A DNA stretch of 64,000 nt from Anaerobium acetethylicum (GCF_900096945.1 NZ_FMKA01000008.1:62001-126000); one strand, 5' to 3'; shown: positions 34,987 through 44,732, counted from the first letter of the stretch. Program-made: numbers and translations. The notes: generated by a model from the sequence alone, not told the origin.

Positions 34987-35088
34987 GCCAAACACTTCTT
35001 AGAACTGCTGTGCGGTCCGGAAGGGACAGCCAAACACCCATTAGAACTGCTACTCAGTTCCGAGGGGTCGTGGGCAGTCGCCCACGAC
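34987..35088. repeat. 42-bp tandem duplication and a GC-rich hairpin after holA
   Basis: GCCAAACAC..TTAGAACTGCT starts at 34987 and again at 35029 (period 42). It is followed by GTCGTGGGC (35067-35075) and its exact inverse GCCCACGAC (35080-35088). Confidence 0.75.
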
Positions 35089-35146
35089 AAAAAATCATGC
35101 CATGCAACCTTTTCTGCGAGCAGAAGGATGCGTGGCATGATTTTTT
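35089..35146. terminator. Bidirectional terminator between holA and rpsT
   Basis: AAAAAATCATGCCATGC at 35089-35105 pairs with GCGTGGCATGATTTTTT at 35130-35146, with the inner pair CTTTTCTGC/GCAGAAG; T-runs on both strands. Confidence 0.9.
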
Positions 35147-35171
35147 GTTTTTGGCTTGTTGCTTACATGAA

Positions 35172-35212
35172 AAAGGTCCCAGGCTGACATGACGGTATCG
35201 GCCTGGGACTTA
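35172..35212 (-). terminator. rpsT terminator
   Basis: On the minus strand AGTCCCAGGC, 16-base loop, GCCTGGGACC followed by TTTTT. It lies 23 bases after the rpsT stop. Confidence 0.85.
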
Positions 35213-35234
35213 TTATCTTTATGAATTCCGTTAA

Positions 35235-35498
35235 TTAAGCGATGCTGTTAACAGCTTTAGTTAAACGAGAAATTTTTCTTGATGTAGTATTTTTGTGGTA
35301 AACACCTTTAGTTGTTGCTTTGTCAAGTTCAGAAATTGCGTTTCTAAGCATTTCTTTAGCAAGATCTTTGTCGTTTGCAACTACTGCAGCGTCAACTTTC
35401 TTGATAGAAGTTTTTACCTTTGATTTGATTGCTTTGTTTCTAGCAGCCTTTGTTTCGTTAACTAAGATTCTTTTTTTAGCAGATTTAATGTTAGCCAA
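35235..35498 (-). CDS. rpsT: 30S ribosomal protein S20, UUG start
   Basis: An 87-residue basic protein that binds 16S rRNA early in 30S assembly. It opens ANIKSAKKRILVNE, the S20 signature. The start is TTG (35498-35496 on the minus strand) with GGAGGTG 6 bases upstream; an in-frame extension (MEVST) would use codons lying on that ribosome site. In E. coli S20 the UUG start is needed for control by free S20, so the same choice here may be functional. Divergent from lepA. Confidence 0.96.
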   Translation of the reverse strand: MANIKSAKKRILVNETKAARNKAIKSKVKTSIKKVDAAVVANDKDLAKEMLRNAISELDKATTKGVYHKNTTSRKISRLTKAVNSIA

Positions 35499-35696
35499 TG
35501 TGGACACCTCCAAAATTATTTTAAATTAATGCAACGGATATTCTAAATCTCCCATTGCGGTTCTATGTTCTGTAAGCAGCTACATTAAAGCCGGACACGG
35601 ACGATCTAATGTAAACATACCACTATATATTAGATGAAACAGGCTCCGATGTCAATAGAAAGTTTAAGGTTTTTTTGCAAAAAAATATAGGATAGA

Positions 35697-35726
35697 TTGC
35701 AAGGAAGAGCCCGACTGTGCTATAAT
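35697..35726 (+). promoter_or_regulatory. Probable lepA promoter
   Basis: TTGCAA, 18-base spacer, TATAAT at 35721-35726, 50 bases ahead of the lepA start. Confidence 0.65.
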
Positions 35727-35775
35727 ACATCAGATAATTTTATTGAAAATTTGAGTACACCTCAGGAGGAAAAAT

Positions 35776-37590
35776 ATGTCCGGAATAGAGCAGAGTAAAA
35801 TCAGGAATTTTTGCATCATTGCACATATAGATCATGGAAAATCAACATTGGCTGACAGAATAATCGAAAAAACAGGGCTCCTTACAAGCAGAGAAATGCA
35901 GGCCCAGGTCCTTGACAACATGGATCTCGAGAGGGAAAGAGGAATTACAATTAAGGCGCAGGCGGTGCGTATCGTATACAAGGCCCAGGACGGGGAAGAA
36001 TATGTATTTAATCTTATCGATACGCCGGGTCACGTGGATTTCAACTATGAAGTATCGAGAAGCCTTGCAGCATGTGACGGAGCTGTTCTGGTAGTCGATG
36101 CGGCTCAGGGAATTGAAGCGCAGACTCTTGCAAACGTATATCTTGCGTTGGACCACGATCTGGACGTTATACCTGTTATCAACAAAATTGACCTTCCGAG
36201 TGCGGACCCGCAGAGGGTAATTGAAGAAATTGAGGATGTGATCGGAATCGAGGCACAGGATGCGCCTCTTATTTCAGCAAAAGCGGGAATCAATATCGAG
36301 CAGGTGCTTGAGCAGATTGTTGCAAAGATTCCGGCGCCTGTTGGAAATCCGGACGCACCTCTGCAGGCCCTTATTTTCGACTCCCTTTATGATTCCTACA
36401 AAGGCGTTATTGTATTCTGCCGCATCAAAGAAGGCCGGGTCAGAAAAGGAACAAAGATTAAGATGATGGCAACAGGCGCAGTGGCAGATGTTGTGGAAAT
36501 AGGATATTTCGGAGCAGGCCAGTTTATTCCTTGTGAAGAGCTCAGCGCCGGAATGGTTGGGTATATAACAGCCAGCCTGAAGAACGTGAAGGATACCTCT
36601 GTCGGCGATACGGTCACGGATGCGCTGAATCCATGCAAAGCGCCGCTGCCCGGCTACAAAAAGGTAAACCCAATGGTTTACTGTGGTATGTACCCTGCGG
36701 ACGGAGCTAAATATCCGGATCTGAGGGATGCCCTTGAAAAGCTCCAGCTTAACGATGCATCTCTCCAGTTCGAACCTGAAACATCAATCGCCCTTGGTTT
36801 TGGTTTCCGATGCGGATTCCTGGGACTTCTCCATCTTGAAATCATTCAGGAGAGGCTTGAGAGGGAGTACAATCTTGATATTGTAACAACAGCGCCAGGT
36901 GTTATCTATAAGGTATATAAGACAAATGGAGAAGTGGTAGAACTTACAAATCCTTCAAATCTTCCGGACCCTTCGGAAATCGACTATATGGAAGAACCGA
37001 TTGTAAGCGCCGAAATTATGGTGACAACAGAATTTATCGGACAGATCATGGATTTATGTCAGGAGAGAAGAGGGGTTTACCTCGGAATGGAATACATGGA
37101 GGAAACCAGAGCTGTACTGAGATACGAGCTGCCATTAAATGAAATCATCTACGATTTCTTCGATGCGCTCAAATCAAGATCCAGGGGATATGCATCCTTC
37201 GATTATGAAATGAAGGGATATGAAAGATCAGAACTTGTTAAACTTGACATCCTGATCAATAAGGAAGAAGTGGATGCCCTTTCGTTTATCGTGCATGGAT
37301 CGACTGCTTATGAAAGAGGCAGGAAAATGTGTGAAAAGCTGAAAGACGAAATTCCAAGACATCTTTTCGAAGTTCCGATACAGGCAGCTGTTGGAAGCAA
37401 GGTAATCGCAAGAGAAACAGTCAAGGCTATGAGAAAAGATGTGCTTGCAAAATGTTACGGCGGCGATATTTCAAGAAAGAGAAAGCTTCTTGAAAAGCAG
37501 AAAGAAGGAAAGAAGAGAATGAGGCAGGTCGGCAATGTCGAAATTCCGCAGAAAGCCTTCATGAGCGTCCTGAAGCTGGACGAAAAATAG
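35776..37590 (+). CDS. lepA: Elongation factor 4 (LepA) GTPase
   Basis: A 604-residue translational GTPase. G1 [14 protein letters not shown] is near residue 16, G3 DTPGHVDF near 80 and G4 NKID near 134; the EF4-specific C-terminal domain ([18 protein letters not shown], then [14 protein letters not shown] and [18 protein letters not shown]) is complete. AGGAGG precedes the ATG. gpr and spoIIP, often located between rpsT and lepA in spore-formers, are absent here. hemW follows after 116 bases. Confidence 0.98.
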   Translation: MSGIEQSKIRNFCIIAHIDHGKSTLADRIIEKTGLLTSREMQAQVLDNMDLERERGITIKAQAVRIVYKAQDGEEYVFNLIDTPGHVDFNYEVSRSLAACDGAVLVVDAAQGIEAQTLANVYLALDHDLDVIPVINKIDLPSADPQRVIEEIEDVIGIEAQDAPLISAKAGINIEQVLEQIVAKIPAPVGNPDAPLQALIFDSLYDSYKGVIVFCRIKEGRVRKGTKIKMMATGAVADVVEIGYFGAGQFIPCEELSAGMVGYITASLKNVKDTSVGDTVTDALNPCKAPLPGYKKVNPMVYCGMYPADGAKYPDLRDALEKLQLNDASLQFEPETSIALGFGFRCGFLGLLHLEIIQERLEREYNLDIVTTAPGVIYKVYKTNGEVVELTNPSNLPDPSEIDYMEEPIVSAEIMVTTEFIGQIMDLCQERRGVYLGMEYMEETRAVLRYELPLNEIIYDFFDALKSRSRGYASFDYEMKGYERSELVKLDILINKEEVDALSFIVHGSTAYERGRKMCEKLKDEIPRHLFEVPIQAAVGSKVIARETVKAMRKDVLAKCYGGDISRKRKLLEKQKEGKKRMRQVGNVEIPQKAFMSVLKLDEK

Positions 37591-37594
37591 CACT

Positions 37595-37664
37595 GGCATA
37601 TGAACTGACCTATAAAGTCCATGGAGACAGGGAAGACCTGAATCCGTGGACTTTGGCATATGCC
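37595..37664 (+). repeat. Long hairpin between lepA and hemW
   Basis: Outer stem GGCATATG (37595-37602) with CATATGCC (37657-37664); inner stem AAAGTCCATGG (37614-37624) with CCGTGGACTTT (37644-37654), one G-T pair. No T-run, so more an RNA structure than a terminator. Confidence 0.7.
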
Positions 37665-37706
37665 TGTACACCGAGGCAGCACAAAAGAAAGGAAAGTCTG
37701 AAGATT

Positions 37707-38900
37707 ATGAATAAGGCTATAAGCAAAGCATCAGGTTTAAAAAAGCCTCTCGGAATATACATTCATATACCGTTTTGCATCAGTAAGTGCAGCTATTGTG
37801 ATTTCCTGTCAGGGCCGGCTGATGAGGGTACTATAAATACGTACATGGATGCGCTGGTGAAGGAAATAGAGGGGAACAGGAATCTCGGCAGCCGCTTCTT
37901 TGTTGATACTGTGTTTTTCGGAGGAGGGACCCCCTCAATTGCGGCTCCGCTGAAAATAAAGGCGGTCATGGAAAAACTGAAGGAAGTCTTTGAATTTGAT
38001 GAGAGTCCGGAGGTCACAATAGAGGCGAATCCGGGGACGATTACGGAAAAAAAGCTGATGATATACCGTGAGGCAGGCATCAACCGGATAAGCATGGGAC
38101 TGCAGTCCACGGAAAATGAAGAACTTAAGCTGCTTGGCAGAATCCATACCTACGAGGAATTCCTTGAGGGATACCGAATGGCTGAAAAGTGCGGATTCTC
38201 CAATATAAATGTGGACCTCATGTCGGCACTTCCGGGGCAGACGCCGGAATTATGGGCCAAGACGCTGGAGAGGATAGCGGATCTGGATCCTGCCCATATT
38301 TCGGCCTACAGCCTGATCATTGAGGAAGGGACTCCTTTTTATGAATGGTTTCAGGACAAAGAAGGAAGGAATTGCCCGCCGCTGCCTTCCGAGGAAGAGG
38401 AACGCGGAATGTATGAACTTACGAAGCGGTTTCTGGAAGCCAGGGGGTATTGCCAGTATGAGATATCCAATTATGCAAAGGAAGGTTTCATCTGCAGGCA
38501 CAACATGGGCTATTGGCGCCGGAAGGATTACCTTGGCCTTGGAACGGGCGCTGCATCCCTGATCGACAATGTCAGGTTCAGCAATACGGAAAGCATTCCG
38601 GAGTATATTGAAAACTGCGGGAGTCCGGACAGTATACACAAGGCGACGCAGAACCTTTCCGTACAGGAGCAGATGGAGGAATTCATGTTCCTGGGCCTGC
38701 GGACTACTGAAGGGATTGACAAGGAAGAGTTTGACAGAGTGTTTTCTGGGAAATTTGAGGCCGTCTATGGTAAAATCTGTGAGAAGCTTGAAAAAGAAGG
38801 ACTGCTGAAGGGGTATAGCCGAAAGCCCGGCAGGATATGCCTTACCGGGAAAGGAATGGATTTGAGCAATTATGTGCTTGCGCAGTTTCTTCTTGACTGA
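37707..38900 (+). CDS. hemW: Radical SAM haem chaperone HemW
   Basis: A 397-residue radical SAM protein. The cluster motif CISKCSYCDF is at about residues 27-36, with FFGGGTPSIA following; NINVDLMSALPGQT and CRHNMGYWRRKDYLGLG are the usual HemW marks. The fourth Cys of true coproporphyrinogen dehydrogenase (CxxxCxxCxC) is absent: the residue after CSYCDF's Cys-Asp is Phe, as in HemW, which delivers haem. The ATG at 37707 is chosen; upstream codons from 37653 lie in the hairpin region. Follows lepA as in most Firmicutes. Confidence 0.95.
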   Translation: MNKAISKASGLKKPLGIYIHIPFCISKCSYCDFLSGPADEGTINTYMDALVKEIEGNRNLGSRFFVDTVFFGGGTPSIAAPLKIKAVMEKLKEVFEFDESPEVTIEANPGTITEKKLMIYREAGINRISMGLQSTENEELKLLGRIHTYEEFLEGYRMAEKCGFSNINVDLMSALPGQTPELWAKTLERIADLDPAHISAYSLIIEEGTPFYEWFQDKEGRNCPPLPSEEEERGMYELTKRFLEARGYCQYEISNYAKEGFICRHNMGYWRRKDYLGLGTGAASLIDNVRFSNTESIPEYIENCGSPDSIHKATQNLSVQEQMEEFMFLGLRTTEGIDKEEFDRVFSGKFEAVYGKICEKLEKEGLLKGYSRKPGRICLTGKGMDLSNYVLAQFLLD

Positions 38901-38976
38901 TTAAGGTTCAGGACGATGACTTTTGGCACTGAAGAGGCAAACCTCTGAAGCGGGCAGCCGCTGTATAAAAAATACT

Positions 38977-39004
38977 TTGAAAAAATAGTCATATATGGTA
39001 TAAT
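38977..39004 (+). promoter_or_regulatory. Promoter of the SCIFF operon
   Basis: TTGAAA at 38977-38982, 16 bases, TATAAT at 38999-39004, 35 bases ahead of the peptide gene. Confidence 0.75.
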
Positions 39005-39038
39005 GTTCAAAGTTAATGAACATAAGGAGGTAGTGAAT

Positions 39039-39188
39039 ATGAAACATATCAAAACATTGAATACACAGAGCTTGAAAAATACAATGAAAAAAGGCGGATG
39101 TGGCGAATGCCAGACTTCATGCCAGTCAGCTTGTAAAACTTCATGCACAGTTGGAAACCAGAGCTGTGAAAATAGCAACAATCGTTAA
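39039..39188 (+). CDS. scfA: SCIFF ribosomal peptide precursor (six cysteines in forty-five)
   Basis: A 49-residue precursor peptide. The leader MKHIKTLNTQSLKNTMKK is followed by a core with six Cys (GGCGECQTSC.., ACKTSC.., and a last Cys in NQSCEN). It is one of the most widespread RiPPs of Clostridia; the partner maturase makes thioether bonds from Cys to other residues. The mature product and its role remain unknown. AAGGAGG lies 8 bases before the ATG at 39039, which excludes the longer frame from 39003. The maturase gene follows after a hairpin. Confidence 0.96.
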   Translation: MKHIKTLNTQSLKNTMKKGGCGECQTSCQSACKTSCTVGNQSCENSNNR

Positions 39189-39195
39189 TCAGCCG

Positions 39196-39220
39196 TAAGC
39201 AGCGACTTTGTCGCTGCTTA
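39196..39220 (+). terminator. Hairpin between the SCIFF gene and its maturase
   Basis: TAAGCAGCGAC, loop TTT, GTCGCTGCTTA, followed by TTTAT. A weak terminator or mRNA-stabilising stem, which would give more peptide than maturase mRNA. Confidence 0.75.
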
Positions 39221-39321
39221 TTTATCGCATGAACAGGAAATGTTTATTGAAATCTTTGTGATACTCGATAAATTTAAATCGGGTATTTTTTTGATTGATA
39301 GGAAATGAAAGGGGAACTATA

Positions 39322-40710
39322 GTGGTTCATCAGTATAAAAATAATGGTATTAATATTGTTTTAGACGTTAACAGCGGAGGAGTTCATGTAGTAGACGATC
39401 TTGTCTATGATGTGATTTCACAGCTTAAAGCAATAGATGAAGAGAATATGTCAGCTGAAAAAATCGGAGAAGCCGAGGGCACCATCGTCAGCCAGCTGAG
39501 TGAAATATACACAGAAGAAGAAATCAAAGAAGCTTTAGCCGATATCCAGGAACTTACAGAGGCAGAACAGCTTTTTACGAAAGATATATACAGGGATTAT
39601 ATTACGGATTTCAAAAAAAGGGAGACTGTGGTCAAGGCTCTCTGCCTGCATATAGCCCACGACTGTAACCTGGCTTGCAGATACTGCTTTGCGGAAGAGG
39701 GAGAATACCACGGCCGCAGGGCGCTTATGACTTACGAGGTTGGTAAGAAGGCGCTTGATTTCCTGATTGCAAATTCAGGAAACAGAAGAAATCTTGAGGT
39801 TGACTTTTTTGGAGGCGAACCCCTGATGAACTGGCAGGTTGTCAAAGACCTTGTTCGATACGGCCGTGAGCAGGAAGCGCTGCATAACAAGAAGTTCAGG
39901 TTTACCCTGACTACGAACGGCGTTCTTCTGAATGATGAAGTCATGGATTTCGCCAACCGCGAAATGGCAAATGTCGTTCTCAGTATTGATGGAAGAAAAG
40001 AGGTTCATGATCATATGAGGCCTTTCCGAAAAGGCCAGGGAAGCTATGACCTGATACTTCCGAAATTCAAAAAGCTAGCTGAAAGCCGCAAGCAGACTGA
40101 TTATTATGTAAGGGGTACATTCACCCATAATAACCTTGATTTTGCAGAAGATGTGCTCCATCTAGCAAACGAAGGATTCAAACAGATTTCGGTTGAACCG
40201 GTTGTTTCGGAAGAGTCAGAACCATACGCAATCAAAAAAGAGGATATCCCGCAGATCTGTGAAGAATATGACAGACTGGCCGTGGAAATGATAGAACGCC
40301 ATAAAAAGGAAGAAGACTTCAACTTTTTCCATTTCATGATAGATCTTAAACAGGGCCCATGCGTCGCAAAACGTCTGTCAGGCTGTGGTTCTGGAACAGA
40401 GTATCTTGCAGTTACTCCATGGGGGGATTTCTACCCATGCCATCAGTTTGTAGGGGAAGAAAAATTCCTCATGGGGAATGTGGACACCGGCATAACCAAT
40501 ACGGAAATCAGGGATGAATTTAAGCTCTGTAATGTATATGCAAAAGAAAAATGCAGGGACTGCTTTGCAAAATTCTACTGCAGTGGCGGATGCGCGGCAA
40601 ATTCCTATAAATTCCACAATTCCATTACAGATACATACGACATCGGTTGCGAGCTCCAGAGGAAGAGGGTAGAGTGCGCAATTATGATAAAAGCAGCATT
40701 AGCAGAATAA
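39322..40710 (+). CDS. scfB: SCIFF maturase, radical SAM/SPASM thioether-forming enzyme
   Basis: A 462-residue enzyme that installs the thioether link in the SCIFF peptide. An N-terminal peptide-binding domain (about 1-90) precedes the radical SAM motif CNLACRYCFAEEG near residue 115. The SPASM region binding two auxiliary clusters follows: CGSGTEYLAVTPWGDFYPC, then CRDCFAKFYCSGGCAAN and a late Cys. The start is a GTG at 39322 with AGGGGA 6 bases upstream; the peptide then opens VHQYKNNGINIVLDVNSG, typical of the family. secDF starts 30 bases later, the usual clostridial order. Confidence 0.96.
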   Translation: MVHQYKNNGINIVLDVNSGGVHVVDDLVYDVISQLKAIDEENMSAEKIGEAEGTIVSQLSEIYTEEEIKEALADIQELTEAEQLFTKDIYRDYITDFKKRETVVKALCLHIAHDCNLACRYCFAEEGEYHGRRALMTYEVGKKALDFLIANSGNRRNLEVDFFGGEPLMNWQVVKDLVRYGREQEALHNKKFRFTLTTNGVLLNDEVMDFANREMANVVLSIDGRKEVHDHMRPFRKGQGSYDLILPKFKKLAESRKQTDYYVRGTFTHNNLDFAEDVLHLANEGFKQISVEPVVSEESEPYAIKKEDIPQICEEYDRLAVEMIERHKKEEDFNFFHFMIDLKQGPCVAKRLSGCGSGTEYLAVTPWGDFYPCHQFVGEEKFLMGNVDTGITNTEIRDEFKLCNVYAKEKCRDCFAKFYCSGGCAANSYKFHNSITDTYDIGCELQRKRVECAIMIKAALAE

Positions 40711-40740
40711 TAGCATAATACGAAAAGGAGAAGACTAGTA

Positions 40741-42885
40741 ATGAAGAAAAGCAGAGGAATCATCATAATCATTCTCACGGTGCTCATCATAGCAGGCCTC
40801 AGCTTTATGGAAGCAGTGGGGTTCGGTTCAGGAAAAACGGGGAATATCAGAGAGATCAATCTGGGGCTGGATCTTGCAGGCGGCGTAAGCATAACCTATG
40901 AAGCATCAAAGGAAAATCCTACAGAAGTGGAAATGAGTGACACGATCTATAAACTTCAGAAACGTGTAGAAGGCTATAGCACAGAATCAGAAGTTTACCA
41001 GGAAGGCAGCAACAGAATCAATGTTGACATTCCTGGCGTATCAGATGCAAATACGATTTTAGAAGAACTTGGGAAACCTGGTTCCATAGAATTCCAGACA
41101 GAAGACGGAACTACAGTCCTGTCGGGAACTGATATAGCAGATGCCCAGGCAGCTACGACCCAGGATGACATGGGTAACAAGCAGTATGTTGTTGAACTTA
41201 CATTTACGGATGAAGCGGCAGCAACATTTGCACAGATAACAGCTGATAACATCGGAAAGACCCTTGCGATCGTATATGATGAAGCGGTAATCAGTGCGCC
41301 TACTGTCAAGTCAGCTATCGAAGGCGGAAAAGCATATATCGACGGCATGAGCTCCTATGAAGAGGCTGAACAGCTTGCTTCGGCTATCAGAATCGGTTCC
41401 CTCAAGCTGGAACTGACAGAGCTCCGTTCAAACGTGGTAGGTGCAAAATTAGGCCAGGAAGCGATTTCGACAAGCCTCAAGGCTGGAGCAATCGGATTGG
41501 TCCTTATCATCATTTTTATGACTGTATTCTATCTGCTGCCAGGCTTTGTTTCCGGTATTGCCCTTACATTATACCTGGCACTGACCCTTGCTATGCTGAA
41601 TCTGTTCGATATCACGCTTACTCTTCCCGGTATCGCAGGTATTGTATTGTCGCTTGGTATGGCAGTCGATGCCAATGTTATTATTTTCGCCAGAATCAGA
41701 GAGGAACTTACCGCAGGAAAAACCGTGAAATCTGCCATGAAGCTGGGATTCCATAAGGCATTATCTGCAATCATAGATGGTAACGTGACTACTCTGATCG
41801 CAGCAGTGGTTCTGGGAATCAAAGGAACGGGAACGGTAAAAGGCTTTGCAATGACATTAGGCCTGGGCGTTGTGTTATCCATGTTCACAGCTCTGTTCGT
41901 TACAAAAGCCCTGTTAAATGCATTTTATGCGCTGGGATTCACGGATCCTAAGTTCTACGGCAGGCAGAAGGAAAGGAAGACTATCGATTTCTTAGGAAAG
42001 AAGAATGTATTCTTTATTGTTTCCCTTGCGCTTATTCTGTCAGGATTCGTATTCCTCGGAGTTAACAAATCCCAGACCGGAAGTATCCTGAACTACAGCA
42101 TGGAATTCAGAGGCGGCACTTCAACGAACGTGACCTTCAATGAAGACATGTCCATCGAGGACATAGATGCAGAGGTGAAGCCTGTCATTTCGGACATCAT
42201 AAGCGAAGGAGACATCCAGGCACAGAAGGTTGCGGATTCCAATGCTGTAATCATCAAGACGAGATTGCTGACACTTGATGAAAGAACAGAGATAAGCAAA
42301 GCACTGGCGGAAACCTTCGGGGTGGATGAAACCCTTATTACAACTGAAAATATCAGCGCTACAATTGGTTCTGAAATGAGAATGGACGCAGTAATCGCCG
42401 TTGTCATTTCACTCGCAGGAATGCTCGCCTATATCTGGTTCAGATTTAAGAATCTGGGATTTGCAGTAAGTGCTATGTTTGCCCTTTTAAATGACGTACT
42501 TGTGGTTTTTGCATTCTATGCGATCTCCAAGACATCGGTGGGCGGAACATTTATTGCCTGCATGCTTACAATTGTAGGTTATTCAATCAATGCGACCATC
42601 ATCATATTCGACAGAATTCGTGAAAACCTGCCTCAGATGAAGGCAAATGGCGACTTGAAAGATCTTGTGAATGTTTGCATTAACCAGACTCTTTCAAGAA
42701 GCATCTACACGAACCTTACGACGTTCATAACGATTGCGGTCCTCTACTTTGTAGGTGTGGCTTCCATAAAAGAATTCGCGCTTCCGTTAATGATCGGTAT
42801 CGCATACGGCACTTATTCATCGGTTTGTGTGACTGGTGCATTATGGTACGTGATCAGAACAAAAAATAGGAAAAACGAGAAATAG
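40741..42885 (+). CDS. secDF: Fused protein-export membrane protein SecDF
   Basis: A 714-residue fusion of SecD and SecF, twelve membrane segments in two groups of six. SecD half: LGLDLAGGVSITYEA, the P1 outside domain, GKTLAIVYDEAVISAP and GMAVDANVIIFARIREEL. SecF half from about residue 415: MEFRGGTSTNVTF, and GYSINATIIIFDRIREN. It uses the ion gradient to pull proteins from SecYEG. The fused form occurs in many Firmicutes. AAAGGAG lies 10 bases before the ATG. A hairpin follows before recJ. Confidence 0.97.
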   Translation: MKKSRGIIIIILTVLIIAGLSFMEAVGFGSGKTGNIREINLGLDLAGGVSITYEASKENPTEVEMSDTIYKLQKRVEGYSTESEVYQEGSNRINVDIPGVSDANTILEELGKPGSIEFQTEDGTTVLSGTDIADAQAATTQDDMGNKQYVVELTFTDEAAATFAQITADNIGKTLAIVYDEAVISAPTVKSAIEGGKAYIDGMSSYEEAEQLASAIRIGSLKLELTELRSNVVGAKLGQEAISTSLKAGAIGLVLIIIFMTVFYLLPGFVSGIALTLYLALTLAMLNLFDITLTLPGIAGIVLSLGMAVDANVIIFARIREELTAGKTVKSAMKLGFHKALSAIIDGNVTTLIAAVVLGIKGTGTVKGFAMTLGLGVVLSMFTALFVTKALLNAFYALGFTDPKFYGRQKERKTIDFLGKKNVFFIVSLALILSGFVFLGVNKSQTGSILNYSMEFRGGTSTNVTFNEDMSIEDIDAEVKPVISDIISEGDIQAQKVADSNAVIIKTRLLTLDERTEISKALAETFGVDETLITTENISATIGSEMRMDAVIAVVISLAGMLAYIWFRFKNLGFAVSAMFALLNDVLVVFAFYAISKTSVGGTFIACMLTIVGYSINATIIIFDRIRENLPQMKANGDLKDLVNVCINQTLSRSIYTNLTTFITIAVLYFVGVASIKEFALPLMIGIAYGTYSSVCVTGALWYVIRTKNRKNEK

Positions 42886-42902
42886 TAAAAAGACTTAATT
42901 CG

Positions 42903-42937
42903 GGAGACTTTCGCTGTGATGTGAAAGTCTCCTTTTA
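42903..42937 (+). terminator. Terminator between secDF and recJ
   Basis: GGAGACTTTC, 10-base loop, GAAAGTCTCC then TTTT. recJ starts 16 bases later, so some read-through is likely. Confidence 0.75.
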
Positions 42938-42952
42938 TAAAAAGGGGAAGAC

Positions 42953-44713
42953 ATGGAAAAATGGTTTGTTGCTGCGAAAAAGGCGGATTTTAATCAAATA
43001 GCGAAAAAGTACAATATCACTCCCGTAACGGCAAGGATCATCAGGAACAGGGATATTATAGGAGACGAAGCTATAGACTGCTATCTCAACGGCGACCTGA
43101 GCTATCTGCATGATGCAAGGCTTATGAAAGACATGGAAAAAGCGGTCTCCATAATCATGCGGAAAATAAAGGAAAGGAAAAAAATCAGGATCATAGGCGA
43201 TTATGACATAGACGGCGTGAATGCTACCTATATCCTTCTTGCAGCACTTGAAAGGTGCGGGGCAGATGTGGATACAGATATTCCGGACAGGATGAAAGAC
43301 GGATACGGGCTGAATGAGAATCTCATAAGACTTGCCTATGATGACGGGGTCGACACCATTGTGACCTGCGATAACGGAATCGCAGCGGTTGAACAGATCA
43401 GATATGCCAAGGAACTTGGAATGGATGTGATCGTGACTGATCATCATGATATTCCTTATCAGGAAGAAAACGGTATCAGGAGACACATAATACCATCTGC
43501 AGATGCTGTCGTGAATCCGAAGCAGGAAGACTGCGGGTATCCGTTCAAAAACCTCTGTGGCGCAGGAGTCGCATACAAGCTTGCTGAAGTCCTTTATCGG
43601 AAATGCGGCATCAGGGATGAGCAGATCCACGAGTTTATTGAATTTGTAGCGTTTGCAACTGTAGGCGATGTAATGGATCTGGTTGGTGAAAACAGGATTT
43701 TCGTGAAAACTGGGCTTCAGAGGCTTCAGAACACTGAAAATCCTGGCTTCAGGGCCCTCCTGGAGGTAAACCAGCTGGAAGATAAAAACCTTTCGGCCTA
43801 CCATATCGGTTTTGTCCTGGGACCCTGTATCAATGCAAGCGGAAGACTCGATACGGCGAAGAAGGCACTGGACCTCCTGAGGGCAGAAACAGCAGAAGAA
43901 GCAAAAACACTTGCGCTGGAACTGAAGATGCTGAACGACAGCAGGAAGGAGATGACCCAGGTAAACCTTGCAAAGGCTGTGGATCTTATCGAAAGCACCA
44001 GCCTGAAGGAAGACAGGATACTGGTGGTCTATATACCGGAATGCCACGAAAGTCTTGCTGGAATTATAGCCGGACGTATCAGGGAAAAATACTACAAGCC
44101 TTCAATCGTGCTGACAAAGGGCGAGGAGGGCGTTAAAGGTTCGGGCCGTTCCATAGAAGCTTATCATATGTTCGAGGGGCTTTCGGAATGCAGGGATCTC
44201 CTTACAAAATTTGGAGGACACCCGTTGGCAGCCGGATTGTCCCTGCCGGAAGAGAATGTCGAGGAATTGAGACGCCGCATGAACGCATACAGCAGGCTGA
44301 CGGAGGAGGACCTGACGGCCAAAGTTTCGATTGACGTCCCGATGCCGATCGACTATATAAGCGAAGAATTTATTAATGAACTGGACATGCTGGAGCCTTT
44401 TGGAAAGGCCAATGCAAAGCCTGTGTTTGCAGAGAAGGAGCTGGATGTCATCGGTGCGAGAATACTTGGAAAGAACCAGAACGTGCTGAAGCTCCAGGTG
44501 CTGAACCAGCGGGGCACGATGCTTGATGCCATGTATTTTGGCAATATAGAGAATTTCAATGAATACGTAGGCGGAAAATTCGGGAGATCGGAATTGGAGA
44601 GGATGTATCAGAAACGCGAAAACAGGATAAGGCTTTCTGTGACATACTATCCAGCCGTAAATGAATACAATGGAAATAAAAGCATACAGATTGTGGTGCA
44701 GAATTATCAGTAA
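42953..44713 (+). CDS. recJ: Single-stranded-DNA exonuclease RecJ
   Basis: A 586-residue 5'-3' exonuclease for recombination and repair. The DHH domain has GDYDIDGVNATYILL (motif I), VTDHHDIP (motif III) and INASGRLDTA; the DHHA1 part has KFGGHPLAAGLSL near residue 424; then an OB domain to the end. It lacks the extra C-terminal region of longer Firmicute RecJ proteins (about 780 residues in B. subtilis), so it is the compact form. Motif I has Asn-Ala in place of the common Thr-Ser after Gly-Val. Start preceded by AAGGGGAAG. Confidence 0.93.
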   Translation: MEKWFVAAKKADFNQIAKKYNITPVTARIIRNRDIIGDEAIDCYLNGDLSYLHDARLMKDMEKAVSIIMRKIKERKKIRIIGDYDIDGVNATYILLAALERCGADVDTDIPDRMKDGYGLNENLIRLAYDDGVDTIVTCDNGIAAVEQIRYAKELGMDVIVTDHHDIPYQEENGIRRHIIPSADAVVNPKQEDCGYPFKNLCGAGVAYKLAEVLYRKCGIRDEQIHEFIEFVAFATVGDVMDLVGENRIFVKTGLQRLQNTENPGFRALLEVNQLEDKNLSAYHIGFVLGPCINASGRLDTAKKALDLLRAETAEEAKTLALELKMLNDSRKEMTQVNLAKAVDLIESTSLKEDRILVVYIPECHESLAGIIAGRIREKYYKPSIVLTKGEEGVKGSGRSIEAYHMFEGLSECRDLLTKFGGHPLAAGLSLPEENVEELRRRMNAYSRLTEEDLTAKVSIDVPMPIDYISEEFINELDMLEPFGKANAKPVFAEKELDVIGARILGKNQNVLKLQVLNQRGTMLDAMYFGNIENFNEYVGGKFGRSELERMYQKRENRIRLSVTYYPAVNEYNGNKSIQIVVQNYQ

Positions 44714-44732
44714 GAGGTAAGCAGCAATCAGA

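Noticed and set aside
42935-44047. 370-codon open frame antisense to recJ
   Set aside because: Shadow of the recJ reading frame; no ribosome site and no recognisable family, while recJ motifs are complete.
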